Shown: positions 7,153 through 14,616 of the stretch, piece by piece | Layout of the letters: each line of letters begins with the position of its first letter | How positions within the stretch are numbered: the stretch's first letter is position 1 | Source of the DNA: a virus | Strand: one strand, 5' to 3' | Virus record (IMG/VR): IMGVR_UViG_3300017971_000719 | Coordinates: 1 to 25,444 of that record | DNA: 25,444 bases | Position numbers and translations under genes: made by a program | Notes under the pieces: generated by a model | What the model was told of the DNA's origin: nothing | What the model saw: only the letters and a program-made list of their open reading frames with translations | The model's database searches: none

Positions 7153-8934
7153 ATGAGCATGTTCACGTCGCTGCTGCGCTTTCCGGGACGACTCACCGAG
7201 GTGAGTGAGGATCTTGCCCGTCGCATTCGCGACGTGTGGATGCTCGACAAGGAGATGGCCGCGCATCGTTACGCCGATGGTGAGGTCAGCCCGAGTACGA
7301 ACCCAAACGATCACCTGTCGGTTATCAACGACTACGGAAGTCGTCTCTCGACGTACCTGCGCGTCGAGCACGACTTGCTTACACGCTATCTCGACTACGA
7401 GACGATGGACGACTACGGCGAGATCGCGGCCGTCCTCAACATCTTCGGCGACGACGCCACGCAGCCCGACACGGTGCATGGGCGTCGGGTGTGGATCCAG
7501 AGTCACGACAAGGATCTAGAGCTACTGCTGAATGGTCTTCTACACGACCGATTGCGTATCGACGAGGATCTGCACTCTATCACGCGAACGGTCTGCAAGT
7601 ACGGCACAGACGCCGAGGAAATCGTTGTACATCCTGGGGAGGGTGTCGTTGCACTGAACCACCTTCCCACCCCCACATTCAGGCGCATTGAGGGTACGAG
7701 AGGGCGCTTGTATGGGTTCGTCCAAGACTTCTCTGGTCGTTTGGCCTACACGATTCAAGAGTTTCAGCGTATTCTCGAGAAGCAGCGCGAGTTCGGATCG
7801 CCAAGCAAGCGTCGCGAGCCCGAGATGATCTTCCATCGTCAGGCTCCGCTCGAGCCGATCGCGTTCGAACCGTGGCAGGTGGTGCAGTTCCGCCATCACG
7901 GGAAGTACAGGAACTCCATCTACGGACACGCCGTGCTCGAGCCGGCGCGGTGGGTGTTCCGTCGACTCATTCTGCTCGAAGACTTGGCGGTTCTCTACAG
8001 AGCACAGAGAGCTCCAGAGCGTCACGCATTCTACGTGAATGTGGGCAATCGTCCTCTCAACGAGGCCCGTAAGCTGCTGAACGACGTCAAGCAGATGTAC
8101 AAGAAGAAGAGGTTCGTGAATCCAGCCACGGGCAATCTGGATACGCGCCTCGAGACTCTTGCCCCAGACGAGGATATTTTCATCCCTGTCGTGGATGGCA
8201 ACGAGATGACGAGAATCGACACCATCACTGCGCCGTCGTGGCAGCACATGGATGACATCGAGTATTTCTTGAAGAAATTGTTCGGTGCACTCCACGTTCC
8301 GCGTGCCTATTTGGGGCAGGATGAGAACCTCACACGACAGACTCTATCCAGTGAGGATGTACGCTTTGCTCGCACAGTGCTCCGCGTTCAGCAGGCTATC
8401 AAGCTCGGCATCGAGAAGATATGCCGCGTGCACCTGGCGGCTCTAGACATTCCGCTCGAGGATGTCTCGTTCACGGTCCACATGACAGTGCCAAGCGCGA
8501 TCTACGAGCTGGCGCAAGTCGAGGTGAAGAGCGCACAAGCCGGGCTAGCGCTGCAGCTGGTGGATTCGATGTCCGACGCCTGGATCAAGCGCACGATTCA
8601 TCATCTGTCGGAAGAGGAGATCGAAGAAATCTGGCGTGAGCGAGAGAGAGAGACTATCCGCAAGGCCAAGATGGAAGCGGCAGCCATGAAAATCATGGGT
8701 GGTGGTGGCGGTGGTGGGTTCGGCGGCGGTCGGCGTTTTGAGAGTCACGATCGAAGAAGTGCGCACTTGCGGCCTGATCGCTCTGCTGGTATCTCTGATA
8801 GAGAGCTACTCTCCGAGAGTCGACGCAGTGCACAGATGCTGCAAAATCTACTCAACGAGAGTCGCGGTTCTGGACGGAGACTCGCAGAAGTGCGAGAGTT
8901 AGTCCGCGAACTGTCGCTGTCATCTCGGAGATAG
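7153..8934 (+). CDS. portal protein, T4 gp20-like
   Basis: The 593-residue protein resembles the T4 gp20 portal family, the dodecameric ring at one capsid vertex through which DNA enters and leaves. The core shows YGHAVLEPARWVFRRL, then LYRAQRAPERHAFYVNVG and MYKKKRFVNPATGNLDTR, aligning with gp20 segments that begin RAPERR and carry the Asn-x-x-Thr-Gly loop. Family length is about 500-600 aa. The C-terminal ~80 residues are unusual: a poly-Gly stretch (residues ~516-527) followed by Ser/Arg-rich sequence with repeated ESRR- and ESRG-like words. The gene lies between terL and the core genes, as in T4. The ATG at 7153 follows GGAG at 7139-7142. Confidence 0.9.
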   Translation: MSMFTSLLRFPGRLTEVSEDLARRIRDVWMLDKEMAAHRYADGEVSPSTNPNDHLSVINDYGSRLSTYLRVEHDLLTRYLDYETMDDYGEIAAVLNIFGDDATQPDTVHGRRVWIQSHDKDLELLLNGLLHDRLRIDEDLHSITRTVCKYGTDAEEIVVHPGEGVVALNHLPTPTFRRIEGTRGRLYGFVQDFSGRLAYTIQEFQRILEKQREFGSPSKRREPEMIFHRQAPLEPIAFEPWQVVQFRHHGKYRNSIYGHAVLEPARWVFRRLILLEDLAVLYRAQRAPERHAFYVNVGNRPLNEARKLLNDVKQMYKKKRFVNPATGNLDTRLETLAPDEDIFIPVVDGNEMTRIDTITAPSWQHMDDIEYFLKKLFGALHVPRAYLGQDENLTRQTLSSEDVRFARTVLRVQQAIKLGIEKICRVHLAALDIPLEDVSFTVHMTVPSAIYELAQVEVKSAQAGLALQLVDSMSDAWIKRTIHHLSEEEIEEIWRERERETIRKAKMEAAAMKIMGGGGGGGFGGGRRFESHDRRSAHLRPDRSAGISDRELLSESRRSAQMLQNLLNESRGSGRRLAEVRELVRELSLSSRR

Positions 8935-8946
8935 GTGAGTTCGTAG

Positions 8947-8968
8947 CTCCGATCATGCGTGATTGGAG
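8947..8968 (+). other. 9-bp stem-loop between portal and core genes
   Basis: CTCCGATCA (8947-8955) and TGATTGGAG (8960-8968) pair over nine positions with one G-U and a TGCG loop. No T-run follows, so a classical terminator is unlikely. It sits in the 71-bp gap before the acidic core gene and could be an RNA processing or stability element. An eight-codon frame at 8983-9009 overlaps the next start by ATGA but has no clear ribosome site. Confidence 0.4.
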
Positions 8969-9005
8969 ATAAAACGGCAGTCATGAACGCAGTACGGAGG
9001 AACGA

Positions 9006-9575
9006 ATGATCAACATCGTGGTGCCGAGTCTGGAAGAGGACATGGCTCTCATCGGTCTCACTGATGAGGACCTGAACAGGACCCAACTCACCGAGGACAC
9101 CGACACCGACGCCGACATCGACTTCGACGATGACGATGTCGGGGCAGTCTTCGAGGGAGGAGAGTCGAGCGACGACCGCAGTCAGGAGATCCTGACTCGG
9201 GTGCGTGAGACGCTTGGCACTCTCATCGAGAGCGTCGAGGAAGAAGACACCGACGAGGTGGCGAAGTCCTATGATCTGGTCGCCCAGATCGCAACGTCTC
9301 TTGGTGAAGCGTTTGCCGAGATGGAAGACGACGGATTGCTGTCCGAGGACGCGGACGACGAGAGCATCGTCGAGAGTCTCGTGACGCTCGCCCGAGCCTG
9401 TCTCGATATGAGCGACTCTCTGGAAGAGGGTCTCAAGGCCGACGCCGACGTCCACGACCAGCTCGCCGACAACATCGAGGCGGTGCTCGAGGGCATCGAG
9501 GTCTACGAGTCTGCCATCGAGGAGATGGACGAGGACCCTTTCGAGGGAAGCGAGTACGACGACGAGGACGAGTGA
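9006..9575 (+). CDS. acidic prohead core-type protein
   Basis: The 189-residue protein is extremely acidic, with Asp/Glu runs near residues 30-45 (DTDTDADIDFDDDD) and at the C-terminus (EGSEYDDEDE), and helical segments between. Its position between portal and protease equals that of T4 genes 67/68, which encode small prohead core proteins, so I infer a core or scaffold role inside the procapsid. A Shine-Dalgarno (CGGAGGAACG) precedes ATG 9006. The stop overlaps the next small frame. No enzymatic motif is visible, and other acidic assembly factors cannot be excluded. Confidence 0.6.
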   Translation: MINIVVPSLEEDMALIGLTDEDLNRTQLTEDTDTDADIDFDDDDVGAVFEGGESSDDRSQEILTRVRETLGTLIESVEEEDTDEVAKSYDLVAQIATSLGEAFAEMEDDGLLSEDADDESIVESLVTLARACLDMSDSLEEGLKADADVHDQLADNIEAVLEGIEVYESAIEEMDEDPFEGSEYDDEDE

Positions 9576-9766
9576 ACCTGACTGGCGTCGGGTCTCGACG
9601 CAAACGGCGCACTTCGTACTCGAGTGGGCGCCGAGAAGTCGTCGGGTATCACAACCCTCGGCACGATCTGATGGGACGGAAGAAACGACGGGTGAGTAAC
9701 CCGTCACGGTCTGCGCTACGCGGGACAGCATTCCGAGGCAAGTTTCGGTGGCTGCGACGCGCATGA
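9572..9766 (+). CDS. small very basic protein, possible core or DNA-binding peptide
   Basis: This is a 64-residue Arg/Lys-rich frame starting GTG at 9572 (overlapping the previous stop) and ending at a TGA that overlaps the ATG of the protease gene (ATGA, 9763-9766). It contains GSRRKRRTS and MGRKKRRVSNPSRSALRG. Coupling on both sides and its place between an acidic core protein and the protease support a real gene. T4 encodes small core proteins here. The product could be a charge partner of the acidic protein or a DNA-condensing internal peptide. Small basic frames arise by chance in GC-rich DNA, so confidence is moderate. Confidence 0.5.
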   Translation: MNLTGVGSRRKRRTSYSSGRREVVGYHNPRHDLMGRKKRRVSNPSRSALRGTAFRGKFRWLRRA

Positions 9767-11526
9767 GAGTGGAACCTGATATGTCGGCACAATTGCTGCG
9801 CGAAGAGGCCAACTTTTCCAGCCCTGTCCAACTCATCGAGAGCAAGGCAGGGAACCTGCTTGCAGTGCGCGGCGAGTTCGGCCGCGCAGACGAGCCAACC
9901 CAGAACCGTCGTCTCTACCGTCGTCCGTTATGGGAACGTGAGCTGAAGCGTATGTCGCCGCTGTTCGAGCAGCGACGCATGTACGGCGAGCTGGACCACC
10001 CGGACGACGGCAAGACCAAGCTCAAGCGTGCCTCTCACATCGTCACGTCTCTTCGTATGGATGACGGCGTGGTGATTGGTGAGGCCGAGATTCTGCCTAC
10101 TGCGGCAGGCAAAGACCTTGCGGCGATCCTGAAATCGGGGTGTCAGGTCGGCGTCTCGTCTCGAGGCTTCGGCACAACGCGCCGCAGCCCTGAGGGCTAC
10201 GAGGTGGTCCAGGAGGACTACCGGCTCGTGACCTTCGACTTCGTGGCGGACCCGGCCGATCGCAACGCCTACCCCAAGGTGGTCCGTGAGTCTCTCGAGG
10301 AGTCCGGTGAGGAGTCCGAGGGGCTTTCGCCGCTGTTCGAGGGCGTCGATCTGTCGTACCTGCTCGAGTGTTTCGGTGACACGGATCTCGAGGAGGGCGA
10401 CGCGGGCGACGACGATGAGCCGTCAGCAGAGGACAGCGAGGTCAGCGAGGAGGATGACGCTGTTCGGATCGCTGTCGACAAGTCTGGTCGTATCGCCGAC
10501 ATCAGCGTCTCTGACGATGACGATGACGATGACGATGACGAAGACGAAGACGAAGATGACGAAGACGAAGATGACGAAGACGAAGATGACGAAGACGAAG
10601 ATGACGAAGACGAAGATGACGAAGACGAAGATGACGAAGACGAAGATGACGATTGCAAATGCGAGGATGGCGCTGACGTAGAAGAAGACTGGGAACGTCT
10701 CCAATCGGATCTCGCCATTGAGCACGATCTGCCGAGCGGGGAGGAGCGTGCCACGCTGATCCTCGAGAAGGCGGGGCTGTTCGATGACATCTGCACTCTG
10801 CTGGGCAAGCGCCTCGGAGACGAGGTGTCCTCGTCCATGCTCGAGGAGAAGGACCACGTCATTGCTCAGCAACAGGCTCGTATCTACGAGCTGGAGCAGG
10901 TGGTCGAGGGTCTCCAAGAGGAAATGGAAGAGGTCACGGAGGCCGCCCGCCAGGTCGGCTATATGTGTTTCCTCGAGCGCGAGATCGTAGACCACGAGTA
11001 CGCCGAGGAGATCCGGAGGGTCGTGGGCGACGTGCGGCGATTCAAGTCCACGAGTGAGCTGAAGAAGGTCGTCGCCGAGGCAATGGATTCGTTCGAGGGT
11101 GTGGGCGAGCGTCTGCAAGAGGAGCAAGAAGAGCTGCTCGAGCAGAACCAGCGTCTTGCCAAGCTGCTGAAGAAAGCCACCAAGGTGATCGAGGAACACG
11201 AGATCGCCGAGTACGGCGACAAGAGGGCAGCCAGGCACCCGAGAAGCCGTGAGGTCAAAGACCTGCTGGAAGAGGTCAAGCCACGAACTCGAGAGCAGGT
11301 CGACGCCATCGTGGAGGACCGACGTCCGAAGCGGGTTGGCCGCGAACAGATGGAAGAACTGTCGGCAAGGATCCGACGCAGAATGGGCGGCAGCAGACAG
11401 CCGTCCGCGATGGACGAGGAGCTGAGCACCGCTCGACCAACGCCTCGTCGTCGCAGAGGAAGAGAGCCGTTCGACGGGGTCGTGGATCGACTTCCGCCGG
11501 ACATCCAGGAGCTTGTTGATCGGTAA
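9763..11526 (+). CDS. prohead protease fused to scaffold (T4 gp21 + gp22-like)
   Basis: This 587-residue protein joins two functions that T4 encodes separately. The N-terminal ~180 residues are an S77-type prohead protease: NRRLYRRPLWEREL, GELDHPDDG with likely catalytic His79, and VGVSSRGFG with the catalytic Ser at 132/133. This family matures capsid proteins by cutting after (L/I)-x-E. Residues ~240-300 are an almost pure Asp/Glu linker containing seven exact 15-bp repeats. The C-terminal ~280 residues look like coiled-coil scaffold (HVIAQQQARIYELEQVVE, ERLQEEQEELLEQNQRLAKL) and end basic. ATG 9763 is chosen for its ATGA overlap with the upstream gene; ATG 9781 is an alternative. The scaffold half is presumably degraded after assembly. 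Confidence 0.88.
   Translation: MRVEPDMSAQLLREEANFSSPVQLIESKAGNLLAVRGEFGRADEPTQNRRLYRRPLWERELKRMSPLFEQRRMYGELDHPDDGKTKLKRASHIVTSLRMDDGVVIGEAEILPTAAGKDLAAILKSGCQVGVSSRGFGTTRRSPEGYEVVQEDYRLVTFDFVADPADRNAYPKVVRESLEESGEESEGLSPLFEGVDLSYLLECFGDTDLEEGDAGDDDEPSAEDSEVSEEDDAVRIAVDKSGRIADISVSDDDDDDDDDEDEDEDDEDEDDEDEDDEDEDDEDEDDEDEDDEDEDDDCKCEDGADVEEDWERLQSDLAIEHDLPSGEERATLILEKAGLFDDICTLLGKRLGDEVSSSMLEEKDHVIAQQQARIYELEQVVEGLQEEMEEVTEAARQVGYMCFLEREIVDHEYAEEIRRVVGDVRRFKSTSELKKVVAEAMDSFEGVGERLQEEQEELLEQNQRLAKLLKKATKVIEEHEIAEYGDKRAARHPRSREVKDLLEEVKPRTREQVDAIVEDRRPKRVGREQMEELSARIRRRMGGSRQPSAMDEELSTARPTPRRRRGREPFDGVVDRLPPDIQELVDR
10546..10650 (+). repeat. seven exact 15-bp tandem repeats coding an acidic linker
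   Basis: The unit GAAGACGAAGATGAC (Glu-Asp-Glu-Asp-Asp) is repeated seven times without a mismatch, preceded by GACGAT repeats from 10512. It lies in frame between protease and scaffold domains. The repeat length is a multiple of three, so copy-number slippage changes linker length without breaking the frame. Perfect identity suggests recent expansion. Confidence 0.93.
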
Positions 11527-11576
11527 GTGTCGCCGCCTGGAGTGCGGAGGCAGAAGGAACCAGAAAAGGAGGAGAC

Positions 11577-13076
11577 ATGCAGTCTCAGATGCTCATTCAG
11601 AACTCGGTCGGCTCGGTAGCAGATCAGCGGCTGGTCGAGTCCCTGCTCGAGAAGTGGAACCCGTCGCTGTCGCACATTCCGGCAAACACCCCGCTGGAGC
11701 GCCTGCGTCTGGCTAACACCGCCGTCATGTGCGAGAGCTTCGCCGGCTACCTCCGTAGCCTCGACGAGGACACCCTCGCCGTCAATGTCGGGCCCTACAC
11801 CAAGTTCGCGTACCGCGTGCTGCTCGACACCTTCCCCAACCTCATCGCGCACGAGCTGGTGTCCGTGCAGGCGATGACCAGTCCCGTCGGGATCATCTTC
11901 TATCTCGACTTCATCTACGAGAACAACAAGGGTCTCGTCACTGCCGGCGACATCGTGCCGAGTCAGTTCAACTCGAACTACTCTTCGGAGTACATCGATG
12001 GCGCCATCGTCGCCACCGGTGACGGCGTCAACTACGGCGGTGGTGGTACCACGCTCAGCGGCACCGTGCAGTGGACTCCGATCCGAGTTCCGGTCGCCTC
12101 CACGGGTGCCTACACCTGCACTCTCAAGGAGATCAACGCCACCACCGGCGCCACCGTGCAGACGGGCTTCTTCAACGCCGACGGCACCGCGGACACCACT
12201 GAGGACCTGACGGCTGGAACCATCAACTTCCAGAACGGCTCGCTCGCCAGCGTCCGCTTCAGCGCCACGCCGGCATCCGGCAACGCCATCCGCCTGTACT
12301 ACACCTACGATGGTGAGGCCAACGCCATCCGACCGCGCATGAAGCTCGACGTCAAGAAGATGATCGTCGAGGCCAAGCCGCGTCGGCTCACCACGGTCTT
12401 CTCGGTCGAGGCACTCCAGGATCTCCGCTCGCAGCAGGGCATGAACCTCGAGAGCCAGATCAGCGGCGCCGCCACCCGCGAGATCGCACTCGGTATCGAC
12501 CGCGAGATCGTCGACCTCCTCTTCCAGATGAGCGTCAACACTCCCGCGACCTTCGACCGCGTGCCGCCCGCCGGTATCAGCGAGATCGACCACCTGCGCT
12601 CCCTCATCACCGTGATGAGTCAGGTGTCGTACCTCATCCACAAGAAAACCCTCCGCGCCCCGGCCAACTGGGTGGTTGCCAGTCCCGAAGGCTCTGCCCT
12701 CTACGAGCAGCTCCTGAGCCACGGCGACTACCGCCCGCTCTGGACCCCATCTGGCGCCGAGACCACCGCGCCGATCGAGGCCCCGCAGCCCCTGGGCACC
12801 CACGGGCAGTTCGGCATCTACCGCTCGGGTCTCCTGACCAACAAGTGGCGCACCTTCGTCGACCCGTACTTCGCGCGTGACTACATCATGCTCGGCCTGC
12901 GCGGTGACGACTTCACGGACTCCGGGTTCGTGTGGAGTCCCTACACCCTGCTCGAGATGACCCCGACGCACATGGACCCGGTGACGGGCACCTACACGAA
13001 GGGATTCCTCTCTCGCGACGCCCTCGTGCCCGTTCGTCCAGAGTTCTACGGCCAGGTCCGTATCCTCAACCTGTAA
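11577..13076 (+). CDS. major capsid protein, T4 gp23-like
   Basis: The 499-residue protein matches the gp23 family: an N-terminal prodomain with SLLEKWNPSL (T4 has LLNKWKPLL), then FPNLIAHELVSVQAMTSPVG, which parallels the conserved gp23 segment PNLIAFDICGVQPMNSPTG, and a C-terminal WSPYTLLEMTPTHMDPVTG. Candidate cleavage points for the neighbouring protease are L-V-E21, L-L-E25 and L-D-E64, the last close to the known T4 cleavage after residue 65. A strong AAGGAGGAG Shine-Dalgarno precedes ATG 11577. Codon choice shifts strongly to C-ending codons (ATC, CTC, GCC, ACC), as expected of the most highly expressed gene in the module. It ends TAA TAG. Confidence 0.95.
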   Translation: MQSQMLIQNSVGSVADQRLVESLLEKWNPSLSHIPANTPLERLRLANTAVMCESFAGYLRSLDEDTLAVNVGPYTKFAYRVLLDTFPNLIAHELVSVQAMTSPVGIIFYLDFIYENNKGLVTAGDIVPSQFNSNYSSEYIDGAIVATGDGVNYGGGGTTLSGTVQWTPIRVPVASTGAYTCTLKEINATTGATVQTGFFNADGTADTTEDLTAGTINFQNGSLASVRFSATPASGNAIRLYYTYDGEANAIRPRMKLDVKKMIVEAKPRRLTTVFSVEALQDLRSQQGMNLESQISGAATREIALGIDREIVDLLFQMSVNTPATFDRVPPAGISEIDHLRSLITVMSQVSYLIHKKTLRAPANWVVASPEGSALYEQLLSHGDYRPLWTPSGAETTAPIEAPQPLGTHGQFGIYRSGLLTNKWRTFVDPYFARDYIMLGLRGDDFTDSGFVWSPYTLLEMTPTHMDPVTGTYTKGFLSRDALVPVRPEFYGQVRILNL

Positions 13077-13107
13077 TAGCGGAATTCACGTTCCGTTCAA
13101 TCCAAGG

Positions 13108-13136
13108 TTGACGGCCACCACATAGCGCGCTACGCT
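13108..13136 (+). promoter_or_regulatory. sigma-70-like promoter for the homing endonuclease
   Basis: TTGACG (13108-13113) and TACGCT (13131-13136) are separated by 17 bp, 29 bp before the start codon of the downstream gene. A weak hairpin (CGGAA 13080-13084 / TTCCG 13091-13095) just after the capsid gene might end or attenuate capsid transcription, but no T-run follows. Confidence 0.5.
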
Positions 13137-13138
13137 GT

Positions 13139-13164
13139 CGGCACCTTTGCCCAAGGAGGTGCCG
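13139..13164 (+). promoter_or_regulatory. hairpin covering the ribosome site of the homing endonuclease
   Basis: CGGCACC (13139-13145) pairs exactly with GGTGCCG (13158-13164), which abuts ATG 13165 and includes the end of the AAGGAGGT Shine-Dalgarno (13153-13160). This could lower or time translation. Comparable sequestering hairpins are known for homing endonucleases in T4-like phages, where late promoters inside the hairpin bypass them. Confidence 0.55.
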
Positions 13165-14064
13165 ATGGCTCGCGTCTTGTTCAACTTCTTCGACGACTGG
13201 TCTGACGAACTTGCCTGGTGGCTGGGCCTCACGCTCGGCGACGGCAACGTCCACCGCGGGAAGAAGTACTACCGTGTCTCGCTGTGCGGGACGTTCGAGA
13301 CCACATCCCGCTGGCTCGCGCTGTTTGCTCCAGAGCGCAGGCCAATGGAGTTCAAGAACTCGCCTGGAACCTTCCAGGCCACCGTCGACAGCAAGCAGCT
13401 CGTGGAGCTGTGCGAGTCGCAGTTCGGCATGGTCGGACCAAAGGCCGACAGCCTACCGTGGCCCGTGAGCCTGCCGAAGAAGCACCGACGCGCGTTCATT
13501 CGTGGACTCTGGGACAGCGACGGCTCATTGTCCGTCGACATGCGTGAGGGTCGGCGTGGTGGCCCGTGCTGTCGTGCCAAGTACACGACGGCCACACACG
13601 ACTTCGCGGTGCAGTTGCAGAAGCTCGTGAGGACGTGCATCCCGTCGATGTCGGACGTCAAGGTTTCGCGCTGGACGACGCCGCTTGGCAAGTTCAAGAC
13701 TCAGCGCACGTGGTACAGCTTCGTGTGGAACGGGCTGAATGCGTGGCGCCTGGCGAGGTGGTTGTACAGGGACGCGCCCGAGGCTCTGCGTAACGAGGAC
13801 AAGTACAACGCCTATCTTCGGTTCGAGGCGCTGCGCGGCGAGGAGTACGAGCGCCGCATCATCGTCGAGCGCCGCATGAAGAAGCACCGCGCGGAGAACG
13901 CTGCTCGGCTGGCTGAGTTCTGGTCAGACGGCCAGCCCCTCAAGGATGGGGCCGACAAGGTCTGCAAGCAGTGCGGCAGTCTGCAGCTCAAGGCCAAGGG
14001 GCTGTGCGAGAGCTGCTACAAGAAGGAGTGGCGCAGGTGTCGAAAGCAGGTAGGCGGACGATGA
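13165..14064 (+). CDS. free-standing LAGLIDADG homing endonuclease with zinc-ribbon tail
   Basis: The 299-residue protein carries two LAGLIDADG motifs, LAWWLGLTLGDGN near residues 14-26 and FIRGLWDSDGS near 112-122, both with the acidic residue. Monomeric enzymes of this type cut long DNA targets and copy their gene into them. The C-terminus is a zinc ribbon (CKQCGSL...GLCESC), likely extra DNA binding. ATG 13165 is preferred over the upstream TTG 13147 because it follows AAGGAGGT at 13153-13160. The gene sits between capsid and downstream genes with its own promoter, as expected of an inserted element, and ends 15 bp from the convergent neighbour. A tail duplicate occurs at 15149-15310. Confidence 0.87.
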   Translation: MARVLFNFFDDWSDELAWWLGLTLGDGNVHRGKKYYRVSLCGTFETTSRWLALFAPERRPMEFKNSPGTFQATVDSKQLVELCESQFGMVGPKADSLPWPVSLPKKHRRAFIRGLWDSDGSLSVDMREGRRGGPCCRAKYTTATHDFAVQLQKLVRTCIPSMSDVKVSRWTTPLGKFKTQRTWYSFVWNGLNAWRLARWLYRDAPEALRNEDKYNAYLRFEALRGEEYERRIIVERRMKKHRAENAARLAEFWSDGQPLKDGADKVCKQCGSLQLKAKGLCESCYKKEWRRCRKQVGGR

Positions 14065-14079
14065 TCCGCGGCTCGACGC

Positions 14080-14475
14080 TCAGAACAACTTCTCGATCGC
14101 CTTCGCGACGGTCATCCTGTCCGGCTTCTTGATCACTTCGTATCCGTAGGTGGCGTAGCTGGGCTCTCCGTCCTCATCGTAGGACGCCCGCATGCTCTTT
14201 TGGGAAATCGCGACAGCCCCATTCGAAAGGGGCAGATGGAAGAACACGGAGTAGCGGTGCCTTGTCGGCCCGGGAACCTCGACGCCGCGGAGCCGCGGAT
14301 ACTTGCCGGCTCTGGCTTTGATGAGTCGCTTTCGGAGTTCTCCGATCGTCGTCTTGCTTGTGATCGTGCCGAGCTTTGTCTTCTTGCCGGCACCCGAAGA
14401 CTTGCGCGGTTTGCGTGCTTCCTCGACCCGGTCCTGCAGTGCCTCGATCCTTTCAAACAGTTCTCGCCTCGACAT
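14080..14475 (-). CDS. putative capsid-targeted protein with shared N-terminus, unknown body
   Basis: The 131-residue protein begins MSRRELFERIEALQDRVEEARK, nearly the same as the minus-strand gene at 20582 (MSRRELIERIEDLQDRLTEARK); after that the two are unrelated. The start at 14475 is chosen because this motif starts there and GGAG precedes it; the frame extends further upstream without a ribosome site. After a Lys-rich linker, residues ~38-131 form a compact unknown domain (IGELRKRLIKARAGKYPRL, RYSVFFHLPLSNGAVAIS). The gene converges on the homing endonuclease and diverges from the gene at 14617. The N-terminus may be a cleavable capsid-targeting segment (VEE before AR). No function is recognised. 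Confidence 0.75.
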   Translation of the reverse strand: MSRRELFERIEALQDRVEEARKPRKSSGAGKKTKLGTITSKTTIGELRKRLIKARAGKYPRLRGVEVPGPTRHRYSVFFHLPLSNGAVAISQKSMRASYDEDGEPSYATYGYEVIKKPDRMTVAKAIEKLF

Positions 14476-14524
14476 GACGTGTCTCCGTTGTTGTCGTTGT
14501 CTTCTACACAACGTGAACGAGACC

Positions 14525-14553
14525 ATCATGCCGGCTCGTGTGTCGTTGAGCAA
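14525..14553 (-). promoter_or_regulatory. minus-strand promoter of divergent pair A
   Basis: On the minus strand TTGCTC (14548-14553) and CATGAT (14525-14530) are 17 bp apart, upstream of the gene starting at 14475. The 5' leader then carries GACAACGACAACAACGGAG before the start, a pattern repeated at the minus-strand genes starting at 20582 and 21256. Confidence 0.45.
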
Positions 14554-14562
14554 GACTGGTGG

Positions 14563-14592
14563 TTGTCATCGGTCGCTGTGGTGCGATAGAGT
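14563..14592 (+). promoter_or_regulatory. plus-strand promoter of divergent pair A
   Basis: TTGTCA (14563-14568) and TAGAGT (14587-14592) are 18 bp apart. From TAGAGT through the Shine-Dalgarno the sequence is identical to that at 21366-21390, and TTGTCA and its spacing are also shared. This conservation makes the promoter call stronger than the hexamers alone. Confidence 0.6.
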
Positions 14593-14611
14593 GTCTGCAG
14601 CGAACAGGAGG
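14587..14611 (+). repeat. 25-bp perfect direct repeat, copy 1 (promoter -10 to ribosome site)
   Basis: The block starting TAGAGTGTCTGCAGCGAACA and ending in AGGAGG is identical to 21366-21390. It spans the -10 element, the transcript start and the Shine-Dalgarno. Flanking DNA is diverged, so selection or recent exchange has kept the block. Confidence 0.85.
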
Positions 14612-14616
14612 GCGAC

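Noticed and set aside
10512-10650. Tandem repeats considered as CRISPR or iterons
   Set aside because: There are no spacers, and the repeats are in frame and encode an acidic linker.
10269-10862. Poly-serine protein on the minus strand and a poly Thr/Lys protein on the plus strand
   Set aside because: Both are frame shadows of the Asp/Glu repeat of the protease-scaffold gene.
10959-12971. 670-codon minus-strand open frame opposite the scaffold and capsid genes
   Set aside because: Antisense shadow of the biased codons of the capsid gene; low-complexity and without recognisable motifs.
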